Shown: positions 49,601 through 62,581 of the stretch, piece by piece
How positions within the stretch are numbered: position 1 is the first letter of the stretch
Layout of the letters: every line of letters starts with the position of its first letter
NCBI RefSeq assembly: GCF_030867145.1
Contig: NC_134414.1
Location: 79,474,504-79,538,503 of the forward strand
Length of the DNA: 64,000 nt
Source: Opisthocomus hoazin
Lineage: Eukaryota > Chordata > Aves > Opisthocomiformes > Opisthocomidae
Direction of reading: 5' to 3'
The notes under the pieces: model-generated
Database searches by the model: none
Told to the model about the DNA's origin: nothing
The model's input: only the letters and a program-made list of their open reading frames with translations
Program-made: the position numbers and the translations under genes

Positions 49601-52600
49601 AGAATCCTCCACAACCAGTGGATAGCTAGGGCAGACAGGCTTACAAATTAACACTGGAAAGTAGAAAGCAAGATGTCAGCAAAAAGGTCCAGATGAACAC
49701 TGAAAGGCTGGAGGAGGCTCAGGCTGTCAGGAGTGAACGGGACTCTGAAGACCACATTCCAGCACACCCGTGGATGATGGAGTTGCCAGAAACACTGCAA
49801 AGTAATGGCAGATTATAGGCTCTTGAAATGTCTTGGCCTTTGCTACGCTCGTATGCGGGTTCGTGACGTCCTCATTTATTCCAGGAGTACGCTGGAAGTG
49901 TGAAAGCTGGGGATGCAATGTTGTTGGATTTGCTTATATTGCTATTAAAAAATATTTTGCTTCCCTAATTCTATTAGTAAATTTTTAAAAAAATAGCAAA
50001 GTAACATCATATAATTGCACTAGAGAAAGTGGTGCTTAGCATATACCTCAAGTCTCTGAAAATAATGCATTCACTGTGCCGCTGATATACTACATGGAAC
50101 ATCATACCTTGTGCTTGCAGAAGAATCTGCAATGGGAACAAAAAGATATGCAAAAAATACTAGTAAATTATGAAATCACATCTCGAAATCTTGCACATCA
50201 CTGCAGAGAGAAAGCTGTGATGTTGCTCAGTTTGATTTAGGATTTTGCATCCATAAGCCTGTAAAGCGAAATGAGAGCTAACTGAGGTCTGGACTCAAAC
50301 TGGCCATCTTTCCAAAAGATAAAGAAATAAATAGATAAATAAATAAGATCATAGCTTGTGTTTTCTTAACAAGTCCCCACTGTAGAGGAGGAGGAAAGAC
50401 ATTTCTCAGCAGGGAGTAACATGCTTGCAGACAGGCTGGCCGTTGTGTGCAACTCGCATAGCTCAGACCAGCAGAGCGGAGCTTTCGCATTCCTGATGGA
50501 CTTTCCAGGCAGGAGAGTGCTGCCCGCTCAACCCCGGGGGCTGAGGGCGCCGCAGGGAAACCCACCAGCGGTGCCCTCCACCCGTGGAAGCGACAACGCC
50601 TCCACCGTCGCAGTGTGAAAGCTAGGTGTCTGACCTAACCGCTCTCCTGCGCTTTAAATAAAGGTACGGACACCTCTCATGGACAAGTCATCCCAGGCTA
50701 AAGTAGGGAGGGGTTCGTGACAGCAAATTTCAGGTGTCTACACAAAAACTGCAGGTCTAAACTCCCACTTGTATTTCCTGGAGACGAAGGGTCAGTGCAG
50801 TCAGCAGAGTCAAAGAAAGGGACACGCTGACCGCAGCCAAGTGTCCACTGCAGGATGATGTTAAGAACTCATCAGGCTGTATTGACTGTGTTGATTAAGC
50901 CCCCGCATTCCAAAACGGGGAGAACAGGCACTGAGTTCGCATGTGGACACTTTTGCCTCAGACACCTAGGTTTAGGAGGGGTGAAGCCTTAGGTGACACA
51001 ATTTAGTTGTTCCCCCGAGGGAGATGCCTACATCTCCTGCGCAATGAAGGGGAAGAGGGAGATGCCTTTGCAAGGGGCCTTTCTAACCAGCAACGATTTG
51101 ATCCCCCTAAGGCAAGGGTCCTCATGCACCACCCTGTAGCCACATTGCTATTTCCCCGTGTTCCCTGGAGCTACACCGAGCAAATGCACACCGGGCACAG
51201 ACAAGCCCGGGTCCAGCCATGCCTGGGTGTCTTCCTCACCTGCCTCATCTGTTCCTCTCTCCTCTAGTTACTCTAGTTAGAGATCTGGAAGGGAGAAGGA
51301 TGGTGAGAGCAGGGGAAGCGAGCAGAACTGGTGAAAACACAGGGGCAGAAAAGTCCATTTGCTCAACACCAACCTGAAATAGCATAAATTTTTTCAGAAC
51401 GGAAAGTAGAAACGTACAGGATTGTGGGGGTGGTAGAATCTAGTCCATAGCTCACACCTGCAAACCATCCATCTGGAATGAGCGTGACAACTGGCTGGCT
51501 TCCTCTGCAGCCACTGAACAGGAACAGTACCGTACAGTTTTCCAGCAATGCTGCCTGCTCAGTGGCAAGTTAATAGCTGGATGTGGATTTGCTGTCTTGA
51601 ACTGACCACCCAAGCAGCCTGTGCTGACATATGCCAGAGCTGAAGAAAACAAACTGAATTAGCCAGCAAACCTAAATGAAAGATTCGCTTTCTGGATCAC
51701 ACGGGAACAAGCAGTTGCTCCAGGCAGGGCCGCAGCAAGGAAAACCAGAGGAAACACATCTCTGGCAGCCAACCCCCTGACATTTTTCTTTCAGCGCGAG
51801 GCTAAGGCAGTCCTGCTGGTCCTGTCGTTTCAGCTCCCAGTGATATTAAACAAACCTATGCTGCACTCTATATGGACTCCACCATTGGAGGTCTCCGAGT
51901 ATTTCATACCAAGATGCAGTTTTCATCATGCTGGTCAGCCCGGCATCGAGCGTGGCTCGCCAGCAGTGGGGGGTCCTGCAAGGAACAGCAGAGCACCCGT
52001 GAACTTTCAATCCTTGCTCACAGCACGCTGCTGGCAAGGAGGCGGACGCGCATCCCAGCCCTGTTGTCTGTGCCTGGATCCACTGTGAAAGGCTCCACGT
52101 ACCAGGTCATGGGACGCGGTCAGGGAGTGATGCAGATATCAATGGTACCCTTTCAGCTCTGGGCCCTGAAAGGTGGCATTCACTGCCTGCCTGACACTGC
52201 TCCCACTCCTGGCTGCAGCCCCCGGCCATCACAGCCGCCCCTCACACCAAACACTGCCTGTCTTCACAGGCCAACAAGCTGCTGGACATCTATACCTTGC
52301 TTTGGGGGCCCAAGGACAGGAGAGCAGCTTCCAGGTGACACACAGAGGGCTATTAGGACCATTACGTGACTCTTTGTACAAGAAGATGCAGTCACAAGAG
52401 CAAACACCATCTTATGCACGAGCACATCGGTCACAACAAGCATGAGACAGTACTCATTGCACCAGAGGAGCTTCATGTTAAAAGTCATCCCACATCCTCA
52501 GGGTTAATCATAACTCCACTGAGGCAATTACAAAGACAAATCTTTATCTGTGTAGATCTCTCATCTACATAGAGAAACAAATACCAAGTGGCTCCAAACT

Positions 52601-53881
52601 CTACATCTCTCTGCACCTACGCCAGTCTCCAGACCTATTCCAGAGTAACTGCGTATGTCCCCTTTCCACTTCCCCACCCTGCACTGGTCTGGAGCGGAGC
52701 GAGAAAAAGAATTACTCCAGGATAGTTACGTTGGTGTCCATGCAGAGGCAAACCTCAGTCTTAAATGAGGTTATGGAGCCATTATTTCTGTGCGTCAGGC
52801 AGAGCAGAGAATGTGTGTCCAGCAGACATGAAACTAATTTGCTTAAAATGGGAAGTTTTCTGAATTTTTCGTAAAAGCAGGTATTTGACTGCTGTGATTT
52901 TTCAGTAAAGTTTAATAGTGGTAAACAAAGATTTTCCTTCCCATCAGTTACATATTCCTCTCCCATTTTTTTTCCATATATGTGTATAATGAATAATAAT
53001 ACATTATGGTAATTAATGATACGCACTTACTTTATATACAGTTCTGCTAGGAAAGCTATAACATTATCACACATTACCTAATCTGTCCCAGCCCCGTTTC
53101 AGAGAATCCCTCGTGTTAGTCTGGTTGAGCATCAGACCAACCGCCATACCAAAAGGAGACCAGCTCTGCAGCATCACCAGGGGTGTCCTCCAGGGGCCGT
53201 CACCGACCTCGCGCTTCTGAGATACATGCAAATGCTCATCTCTGAAGGATGGATCTCATCACACAGGGTGCTGAGGACTGCTCAACGCTGGCAACAAAAG
53301 GTCCATATCTGTGGTAGGAAAGCATCATTTCAACGTCATGACAATTCACAACTCACCAGATGAAAGACCTCTGTCATGCCAAAATACCGCCCCCACACAA
53401 TATAGCCCCTTCTCAGAGCAATCTGTCATCCCCAAGGTGGCTTTTCAGGCCAGTTGATGTTTAACCTGGAGCAGATACCTTGCAACCCCTCCCAACACAG
53501 CTGTAGCATGGTTATGATGTTATTATTAGGAGCTGCTGTCTTCTTCGGGCAACAGACAAGTTACTGAAAACTCATGAAATGACCCCAAGACCAGCCATGT
53601 CGGTAAATGCGTGCTCTGTAGTTGCAATTCACCTCTTTCCTAAAAGCAGCAGGAAAGCTGGATCTCGGCTCTGACAGGTAGAGGGGGCACTGACTGTCTC
53701 AGAGTCATTCCAAGACCACAAAGTAACCTGAATCTCCTAGAAGTGCCACAGAGCAGTTGTTTCACCATCTCCCGTACGGCCTTAGCAGAAATTGTCACCA
53801 CTCTGCAAGAGGTGAGAAGGTGGTAAGACAGTTTGTACCTCTCCCAGATGGAGGCAAACAGCTTGTACAGCTATATTCCAG
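43688..53881. other. About 10 kb without recognised genes or transposons
   Basis: This is the longest featureless part of the window. Low-complexity items are a short aaataaatagataaataaat run at about 50324-50346 and scattered A runs. A CpG-richer patch of about 150 bp lies near 50450-50610. Open frames (131 codons at 48982-48587, minus; 165 at 51872-52369, plus) show no domain. It sits between the inferred OCA2 promoter candidates and may hold intronic or regulatory DNA. Confidence 0.4.
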
Positions 53882-54010
53882 AGAATCATAGAATGCTTTG
53901 GGTTAGAAGGGACCTTTAGAGGTCATCTAGCCCAACCCCCCCTGCATCTTCTACTAGACCAGGTTGCTCAGACCCCTGTCCAACCTGACCTTGACTGTTT
54001 CTAGGGATTT
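53882..54010 (-). mobile_element. Short CR1 LINE 3'-end fragment
   Basis: About 130 bp. On the plus strand it reads gaatcatagaatgctttggg, ttagaagggacctttagagg, tcatctagcccaacccccc and 'caggttgctcagacccctgt': the CR1 3' end in minus orientation, 5'-truncated. Confidence 0.92.
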
Positions 54011-55576
54011 TTAAAATTAAACAGGCTGTAAGCAAGTCCTACCTAAGGATTCTGTCTCCCCACTTCTGCCTTCAAAGCCTCACACAAATAGATATCCCAA
54101 AAGCAAGCTCTGAGCATGTGAGCTGTTTCTGTGGCCAGATACTATAAACAAATATTTACCCCAACTGTTTTCCATTAATCATCTCTACATTCTCTATTTC
54201 TTACATCTTTGTAAAACAGTATCTAGATCAATATTAATTTGTTTATAAACATATAAGGGCAATCCTACTTGCATTCCTTGGCTGTGGTTACGCTGACCAC
54301 ATCCTTCCCAACTCCTGTGACACGGTATGACACAAGTAAGCACCGTCAGCTTTTGCCTTCTCTTTCCTCTTCTCGCTCACCACTTCAAAGCTACTTTCGT
54401 GGGCATAGCCACATACATTTTACCAAACTGGTGAGCATCAGTGCTGTTTGTCCTTGCTCCCTTTTCAGGATGGTGGCCTTTTCTAGGCAGGATACACCAA
54501 TTCTCTGCAGTGCACTGCTGGCAAGAATGAAGCCTTGGCCCATTGATGAAATGTGTGTAGCACTCCTGCGAGATCGCTTTTATCAATGCAGCCTATGTGT
54601 TGAAACAGCTTTTCTGTACAATGCAGGAACTTTGGTCTCCTGACTCACAGTCCTGTGCCTTAACCGCAGAGGAAGCCTCAAAATCTCCCACAGGCTTCTC
54701 CTCTCCTTGCCATGCCTATACAAGGGTATCTTAACATCACTGCAGACTGCCTGAGACCAAGCAAGAGCATCTTGGGGGAAACCATCAAAATGGTATGGAT
54801 ATTCTGCAGCATGCAGGCAGTTTTATTTGTTGAACCAAGACTCGAGAGGCAAACGCAGGGACTGAAGTCAAAAGTGATTTCACCTGGAGCCAAGACTGTC
54901 ACCTGGAGTTGTGCTTGCCTGGTTTTATAAAGAATTTTATAGCAAACATATTTCTTACTGCCAGGGGATTTCCTCCCCTGACGCATATAATGCCCAATAT
55001 TTGTCTTCTGACAGTGCACAAAAATGGTTAAACAGACAACTGCCATTCAAAATAGCTACCATTTTCACAACAAACAATTTAGATTTGTGCATAGCGAACT
55101 AGAAAGACAAATTACCTGGCCACAGGATGTCATTCCCACTGAAGCAGCCAAGGCCTACAATACAAAATTTGGGTCAGCTTCATACTGGCTCCAGGACAGA
55201 CAATAACTAACCTTACACTGAGCTTGATAACATCTACTTTACCCACTACCGTCATCATTTGAGCAAGTTTGAATCAGTAAAATGAATTTACACAACATTT
55301 AGTTACCCATACCATGGGGCCGTGGCATTTTTGATCTGACAGTGAGAGCCTTGAAGCTGGACTTCCAGCCCCTGACTCGACAACGCCAGCTTATCCCAGC
55401 AAAGGAGCCGGCTAGGATGCAAACACTGAGTCTGCAAATGGGATGAAGATGAAAAGCTCCCACAAGCCAGAAATACTAAGGAAAAAGAAAATTAATTGGA
55501 AACAACAAAATGAGGCAGTTCTAAAATCCCAGAGGCCTCCAGGAACCAGGGGCTCCCCCAGCACCACCCACTTTAC
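54011..55576. other. Unrecognised sequence in inferred HERC2-OCA2 spacer
   Basis: No gene or transposon recognised. If the CpG-rich block to the right is OCA2's first exon, this would be the start of its intron 1. The 124-codon frame at 54269-54643 and the 122-codon frame at 55046-54678 have no domain. Confidence 0.4.
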
Positions 55577-55577
55577 C

Positions 55578-56300
55578 TGATGGACAAGGGATGCCCCTTG
55601 TCCATGGCCTCCCTGCCTCTCGGGGGGCACCGGGAGGATCTGGCTGCTGTGGATGATGGAGGCAGCCTTGTCTCCTCACCCTTCCCTGCACACAGCCACG
55701 CGCTCCCACTGCTTCCCCCGGGCAGCCAGCCTCCGGCCTCGACACATCCCGTCCTCCAGCAGCCAGAGCGGCGGCTGTCCGTGAGGTTGACCTTTGTTGG
55801 CAAGGAGCGTGCTCACAGCTCAGCAGGGCTTCCCTCCCTGCAGCCATAAAAGAAACAGCCGTGGCCAGCTCACAGCCCCGGCATCCGGGAGGAGAGAAGG
55901 CGTTTTGGCAGTTATCTGCTGTCTCGGGGGACTGCTGAAGAGGAACGATAAGGAGGACTCAAGGGCAGGGCTGGTTTAGCGGTGCTTGCTCTCCCGTGCC
56001 CATCTTACTGGGCCCGTGCAATTGGTTGTGGGGCCACCTAATGAACCAGAGAAAGGAAACGGTCCCATTGAAAAACAGCCACCATTAGCTTTCGGGCAGG
56101 GTGTGAGGAGGGAGTCACTTTTGGCCATCAACCAGATACACCTCTGCGTTGGGGTGCTGTGGGGTGCAGGCTCACCTGGGGCCGAGGAGACCGCCCGTCC
56201 CACCGCACCAGGCTCGGCCAGAGCTGTGCCATTCCCTTCCAGCAGATGTGCGGCTCTGGCTGGCGCTGCAGAAAGGCGCGAGAGCACTTGGGCGGCTCAG
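55578..56300 (-). promoter_or_regulatory. CpG-rich block with minus-strand donor; candidate OCA2 promoter
   Basis: About 700 bp, visibly GC- and CpG-richer than its surroundings (agcggcggctgtccg, caccgcccgtcccaccgcac, ggcgcgag), though weaker than the island at 22.85 kb. At its left edge the minus strand reads CATCAG|GTAAAGTG, a good splice donor with exon end at 55577. A transcript starting in this block and splicing at that donor could join the OCA2 acceptor at 15530. It lies about 5 kb from the inferred HERC2 3' end, similar in scale to the short human HERC2-OCA2 gap. No TATA box or initiator is clear. Both the function and the strand are inference. Confidence 0.4.
55580..55605. other. Perfect inverted repeat, 11-bp stem, beside donor-like site
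   Basis: atggacaaggg - atgc - cccttgtccat: both arms match exactly. It lies 2 bp inside the candidate minus-strand exon end at 55577, so in RNA a hairpin would sit against the splice donor. Confidence 0.88.
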
Positions 56301-59300
56301 AATGGCAGCCTGTCTCCATCCTAAGCAACCAGCAAGCCCTGATGGGGTCAGGGAGAACTGTAGCTGCTGAGGAGTTGGCATCTGGTTAAAGAAGCTGTTA
56401 CTGAAAAAGAAAAGGTCGTGTTGAGCCAGTGCAGGTCCACACAGGAAATGCAGGCAGCTGAAAATCTTCAGTGTCTGCACTTCTGGTAACTGATAAAAAG
56501 TTCAAGGGTCGTGTCTACAGTAAGTTTGGATGCCTCAAGCCACCTTGGTTAGAACATGCTAGACAGGGTACCATTGCAGGATCTATTCTACTTACTAGAA
56601 ATTCATTTTTAGATAATAACAAACAGAGCATTGCAGGAATAACAAATAAGCTGAGAGGACTCAAGAAATCAGTTTGGAGAGCTGCCTGACCGAGGGTAGA
56701 TCAAATATCATCAGATCATCACCAAGACACGTCTAACAAGGTTTTAAAAACTCTCATTGACCAAAACTCACAGTCTGCCTTGACTGGGCGTGCTAGCGCT
56801 TAAATGTCTCTGAAGTTAGAAGGTGGGAGGGGTGGAGTGGGGTGTCAAGAATCTCTGCTGTGAGGATACCATTTCTTCTCAACCCACTTTGGATAACTGT
56901 GGACAACTCATCATTCCCTTTTTCAGCCCAATGTTTTACATATTGAAAGACCTACCACGGTGTTTTTATCCAGCATTTCTGCATCAGACATTCCCACTCT
57001 TTTCAACCTCTCCTTCATCTCTGTTTTCTAACACGGTCAGAGATCTTCTTCCTTTGTACTGTCTCCAGGGAGGATGCTTGTGTCTTAAGCAATATCTGAG
57101 AGTACTCCAGCCAAGGCTACATTCATTATCAGGTTAAAATGGACTTTATTTCTCTGAATGCCAATGAAACTCCCCTGGAAGGATACTTGCTCCTTTTGTA
57201 ACTGCTCACAATTGCTGAATTGTTTGGTCTATGGGCCTCACATCTTTTTCTCCTCTAGCATTGCCTAACCCAGAAATTCTTATGGTGTCGTTTGGCCCTG
57301 ACTACAGACAAAGGGACTATACACACTCCTGACTTCTTCATGAAGCTGCAGGACACAGCCCATGTCCACGTGAGTGTCTCTGGGACACGTGCGCAGCTTC
57401 TCCATTGGTTGAACCTGTGAAAGGGAAAGGGGCAGCTACTTGTGGTCCCCAGGTCAGGCTTCAGCAGCTGGGCAGGAGGGTCCTGGGCCAGGGTGGCTGA
57501 AAGAGGTGGCCACACTCTTAATATCCCTTAACAATATAGTAACAGACATAAAATACCTCATCACATTGCTGTCACTCTGCCAAGGTCACATGCACTCAAG
57601 GGGACCAACATCCTCCCAGCTAGCTGGCTTCTAGACCATATCGGCCACTGTACGGGGTATTTGCTTCCCCTAGTACCTGTAGCATGGTCCATCATGTGAC
57701 AGGTCTGTGCTATTAAGTTACTTTATTGCAGTGACAGAGGCAACACAATTGTTCTCTGGGTACCACCTGCCTACACCCTCAGTCTCTCTTACTGTTACCA
57801 GCAACTCATTGTACAGTAGATCCACATCTGCAACTAAAATGGCTTCCTCGGTTCCAAAATGAAAAATTCCAAAGGCAGCTGGGCTGTACCCCACAGGAGT
57901 AACCCCAGTCACGAGTGCCGCCAACCCGAGCCTGGTCAGTGACCCTGTAAGGAAAGCGCAGCCCCCAGGATCACAGGAAGGAAGGTGCCTGATTTGCACT
58001 ACAAAACGTCCACTTCCCTCCTGGTTTTGCCCAGCCAGTTCTCCCCCAGGAAACCCCCATCCTCTTCAGAAGCGTGGAGGAAAAGCAACTCACTCGGGCC
58101 AGCCCAAATCCCACTGGGCCCCCACACACAAATATTTTATGCATTTGATTTCTTCCTTCTATGCACAGCACTTCATCATCCGTTGACTTCTGCATCGCTC
58201 AGGTCAGACAGCCCTTCGCCTGTGGTCCTTCGCTTTGGACATGGACCCTGTTCTCTGGTTTATTTTTAGGGATGCTTCTAAGTCAAGGTGATGAAACTGA
58301 TGAAAAACTTGAGAAGCAGCAGAAGCAGGAAGGATATCTGCAGGAGTCTTCGTCAAATTTTTTTTCCAGTTTAGGAAGAACCTTAAAACTTTCCTTGCAG
58401 CTTTACCTCCACCTCATTTAAGAGGTCTTTTTAGTTTACTTACAAAAGAAGGTTACAAAGGAAGGGAGAGTAGCAAAAGCCATAATAAAGCAAATCTGCC
58501 TCATCCGTTAACTACTACGTCCAAGTATGAGAATGGTTTTGTAATCTGTGGTTGACAAATCTTCTGCTCATGCCACAAATGTCAAATCAGAACAAACATT
58601 AGGAAAATAATTTCAAAGTGATTATGGGAAGAATCTGCTCAAAACAGATCAATTTCCAAAGCCAAAGAGCATCTTTTCTTCAAAACGGTGGCGAAATAAG
58701 CTCAGCTGACCACTGAGACTGAACCACACTGGCACTTCTTGCCCACCATGCTGATCAAGTTGTCACAGTGAAGTAAGGTGTAGTCCCATCTTGGACTTGT
58801 ATTTTCTACAAGCGCTAAAACCCACCCCCATTAAGGCTTATCATTAGTAGTGAGCATATGCAAATGCCCAACGAGAATTCAATTTCTTTTCAGTTACTGC
58901 TGACCCATTCACAAAAGAAATCTTTAGACCACATTAAAGGATACTTGCAGATTTTGTATTAATCATGTGCATGACTCCACATCCTCCAAACAAACTTCTC
59001 AGAATGTTTCTGCTGAAACCCTTTTCAGGTCATGATGTCCATGCACCACACCCAAGCTCGCTGGTGAGAGTTGATCAAGGATGACCACAGCCAGGAAACA
59101 ACCAAGACAATTCTACTCTGTGTTTCTTGTGAGATCTTTGCACAATTTTACTCACTGGCCATCAGATGACTAAATGCAAAGCTGAAAAACAGTGCGTTGC
59201 AGATATACCACCAACATTCACATTTGAGACAAACAACAGAATCTTTTCCAAGAATTAGGAGGACCAATTCACAAATACTTTGTGTGTCACATTCACAGTT

Positions 59301-61579
59301 GTGCTGCTCTGCTGCAGTTTTCACCGAGGGCATGACTCCACGGTAGAGTAGCTTTTCCACCAATCTCACACCCTTGAATCCCAGCTGAGTAGAAGAACCA
59401 TGCTGGTACATTTTAGCTACCACCACCATTTTTTACTATAAGATTTGTCAGGAGATTAACCTTGAAAGGCAACATGTACAGGAAACTACACATTTGTACA
59501 TTTTCTTTAAACTAAAAAAGTGAAAATCTTTTATCAAAGAGATCCTTGGAAGCCACTGTTTCCCTTTTTTCTAGAAGAGTGCTGCACAGTTTAGCTTTGC
59601 ATGTAGTGTGCTGATAAGATGCTTCTAGGGGAGGCAAGTACCTATATACGCTGCCCTGAAGACTTCTTTGACGAACATGACATTAAGCAACAAACAGCAT
59701 GATTATAAACGGTACATATCCCCTAAACTCCCTGATGGGGCTCAATGACCTTCTCTCCTTATTCACAGGTTGTTTAGCAGCCATTAGGTGGTTTTAGAGG
59801 TATTAGGAATTTACCCAGGCAACACAGAGCAATTTTGAACATGGAAAGGGATTTTTCTCTGCCTTCTGCAATTTCATAATGGTAAAGCTTTATAATAAAT
59901 GAAACCATCATCTTTGGTTCTACAGGGAAGTAGCATATGAAGAAGGGCAAGCAGCACTAGAAATCTGTTCCTCATTTGCAAGGTTGAGTCCTTTTCCTTC
60001 TCTGACTAGGAATTTGCATCTAAATTAAGATAAATTAAGAGCAAATCCCATTTTTTGTCCACTTGATACAATGTTTTTTCAAGAACGACAACTGGCTACT
60101 CAGAGATGCTGCAAGTCAGAACATAGGTGACCAGCATTTTACACCGTCAAAGGGCATTAGACACTCTTCCATGAGGATGGGAAAGCAAAGAAGAAGGCTT
60201 AAAAAACCTTTCATGCACTTCACTAACAACATAAACTGCTTCCTTGCATGAAGGATACTTCCTTTTTGCTCTTCTTGGAAGAACAACTCTGAAAAGCTGA
60301 AGAACAACTTCTTTTTCATTCATGAGCTCCTGAAATGGGTTTTGAAATTTCAAGAACGGCAACTGAACTCAATCTCAGCCTTGGGCTTGTGGCATTTGGG
60401 CATGACTCATCCATCACATTTTCTGGAAACCTGACTACAGCATCGCTTTGATCAAGCTGGATGCCTACAGGCTCCAGTGGTACCACAGCGAAGGAAAACA
60501 GAGGACCACATGAGAACTACTGTACCAGATTCTCCACACTCTACCTCAGGAGAAAATCAATTCAGGAGCAAAGAAAAAAGAGGTTCTCAAGGTTTTGGGG
60601 GTTTGCACCTTAAGACTCAAAAAAGACTCAGCAGTTTTCATCAGCAGACAGAGAAAATCTGATGGACAGGGCACAGGCCTGACTTCTGGAATCTCCAGTG
60701 AGAGAGATGATCGGGACAGGAGCATTTATTGCAAGAGATCTTCAGCACCAAATAGAGGCCTCTAAAGCTAATGAACTGCAAAACTCTGACCTCTTAACAA
60801 CAAATAGGTAGTTTCACTACTATTTTGAAATATCAAATATGTCTCGGAAAACTTGTTTCATGACCACAGTTAATATTTAAATTTACAGAAGTTGGAATAG
60901 AAGTCAAATGCACACACTAAAAAAAAAAAAGCAGCAACTCTGAATTGTAAAATGTTGAATACTGACATAAACGTCGCCTAATAACTAGTGAAGAAGTGGT
61001 ATGACATTACCTTCTACTGGATTTTAAAGTAAAATACTAGTGCTTTGGCACAACTAAATCTTATTTTCCTACTTCGAAAAACTAGTGCATACACTGTGTA
61101 GTAAACACATAATACCTGCCCGAATGCCACTTGACTTGAGTTATTCAAACAGGCTACTCCGGATGCACAATGTTTCATGATCAAGCCTTGTAAAATGATC
61201 TAATTTTCTCAGACACAGTATGTTAAACAAGGGTCATCATACTCTTCTACTCACATTTGGGTACTTGCAAGACACCTGTCCCTTACACTTCCTCAACAAC
61301 AGTTTTCTCCCAGGTGTTCAAGAACAAATTTACCATTACTGACAATAGCAGCATTAGGAATGACTGCATAAACAAAGTGTACCTAATTGCTACCGTCAAC
61401 ATGTCATGTAGACTTGCTCTGAGTTTACTACATCAATACACCCACTACATTGGTGGAGCAGCAGCAGCAACGTTTGATCAACAGCTGTAAACTGCAGAAA
61501 CATTTCTTAGTAGACCTGACTGTTGCAATGTTCATCCCATGTAACAGCTGCACTACCATCAAAAAAACCACATACTACT
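56301..61579. other. HERC2 downstream spacer, no recognised genes
   Basis: About 5.3 kb of AT-rich sequence. Open frames (for example 56823-57137 and 57985-58269, plus) have no domain. A short tandem taaattaaga pair lies near 60020-60040 and an A12 run near 60920. No recognisable CR1 or LTR is seen here. Confidence 0.45.
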
Positions 61580-62308
61580 TTTTTCTGTGGCAGAACTTTT
61601 ATTTGGAGGGAAATTATAACTTTTGCATTTACATGGCACAAAGTATATACAGTACACTTTCCATGATAAGAATTACGATGCTGTTCACAGAAAGGTATCA
61701 AATTTGAGATAAATAATGCATAAGCTAAAATATACAAACCAGGGGTGGAGGTGAAACTATTGGCCATTTTATTATCTATAGAAGAATTTCAAGGAATAAT
61801 GTTAATTCAATGTTCAAAAATTTTTAATAAACTTCTAGTAAAGTTAATTGAAATATTTATAATACTATTCAGTTGTTGCACAGTATTTCCAATATACAAT
61901 CAAGAAGATGCACATAACACAACACTTAATATGAAAAAACCTATTGCACCCACAATTTAAAGGTTTCACTGCCTTTTGGATGCTGCACTACCATATTTAT
62001 ATAAACATTTACAACACTTCAGTAAACACAAAGGTTCTATATGTAGTGCAGCATTATGGGGGGCCACTTTAAGCTCTTGAAATAAATGTTAAATGCCCAT
62101 ATACTGTGCCATTTTTTCTAAGCTGATGGTTTAAGCTGTAACCCTTAACTCCTACTGTGAGTATCAAAAATGCTCTCCCCTGTGTTCAGAAGATTACCAT
62201 CCCTCTGACTACATACTCTATATTCTGAGACCTAAACTGTCCTTGGCTTCATTGTCATTTTGGCTTTTTGCCTCAGTGCTTGTGACAACTATCCCCCACA
62301 TTACTTTT
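61580..62308 (-). other. HERC2: HERC2 3' UTR (inferred extent)
   Basis: Sequence downstream of the HERC2 stop on the minus strand. AATAAA hexamers on the minus strand occur at 61773-61768 and 61603-61598. The distal one would give a 3' UTR of about 710-730 nt with cleavage near 61580; the proximal one would give about 560 nt. The sequence is A/T-rich, as many 3' UTRs are. The end is inferred from the hexamers only. Confidence 0.55.
61598..61603 (-). terminator. Candidate HERC2 polyadenylation signal (distal)
   Basis: AATAAA on the minus strand, about 710 nt after the stop codon. A second AATAAA lies at 61768-61773. Either or both may be used. Confidence 0.45.
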
Positions 62309-62581
62309 TTAATGTCCTGTTAAGTAGTCCTGTGTAGAATCTGAAGCAAAAGAATCTGCATCTTCATTATCAGAATCATCACTACTGTCATCAGCCGCTG
62401 GCTCTCCTGTCAACGCTATCCGGGCATAATCGTCAGTGTCTATAGACTTACAGAAGTGAATGGCATACTTCAGTTTTTCCTCTAGTACTTGCTTACAGGA
62501 ATACCTGGGCAGCTTCAGGAGAAAGAAGCAAGTGTATGACTCCGGAAGGAAATGGTCTGGAGGATTGTATTTATCCAAGAC
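62309..62581 (-). CDS. HERC2: HERC2 last coding exon, HECT C-lobe with catalytic Cys
   Basis: HERC2 is a giant nuclear/cytoplasmic E3 ubiquitin ligase (about 4,830 residues in mammals) acting in DNA-damage signalling and protein turnover; its C-terminal HECT domain takes ubiquitin from an E2 onto a cysteine. This exon runs from the acceptor tttttaacag|GTC (first base 62581, phase 0) to the TAA at 62311-62309: 90 codons. It has [14 protein letters not shown], the HECT catalytic-cysteine motif, with the Cys codon at 62530-62528. After it come [12 protein letters not shown] and an acidic Ser/Asp tail, [11 protein letters not shown], ending S-T-Q-D-Y-L-T-G-H. The Cys is followed by 72 residues, the same as human HERC2 (Cys4762 of 4834, from memory). 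The acidic tail separates it from HERC1. The frame is intact. Confidence 0.97.
   Translation of the reverse strand, partial: VLDKYNPPDHFLPESYTCFFLLKLPRYSCKQVLEEKLKYAIHFCKSIDTDDYARIALTGEPAADDSSDDSDNEDADSFASDSTQDYLTGH

Noticed and set aside
55521..56324. Overlapping open frames of 60-112 codons on both strands
   Set aside because: They reflect high GC and low stop density in the CpG-rich block. No domain or conserved peptide is seen.
46816..57697. M-box-like TCATGTGA words (near 46818 and 57690) as MITF sites for OCA2
   Set aside because: About two occurrences are expected by chance in 64 kb on both strands, so they carry no weight without chromatin data.
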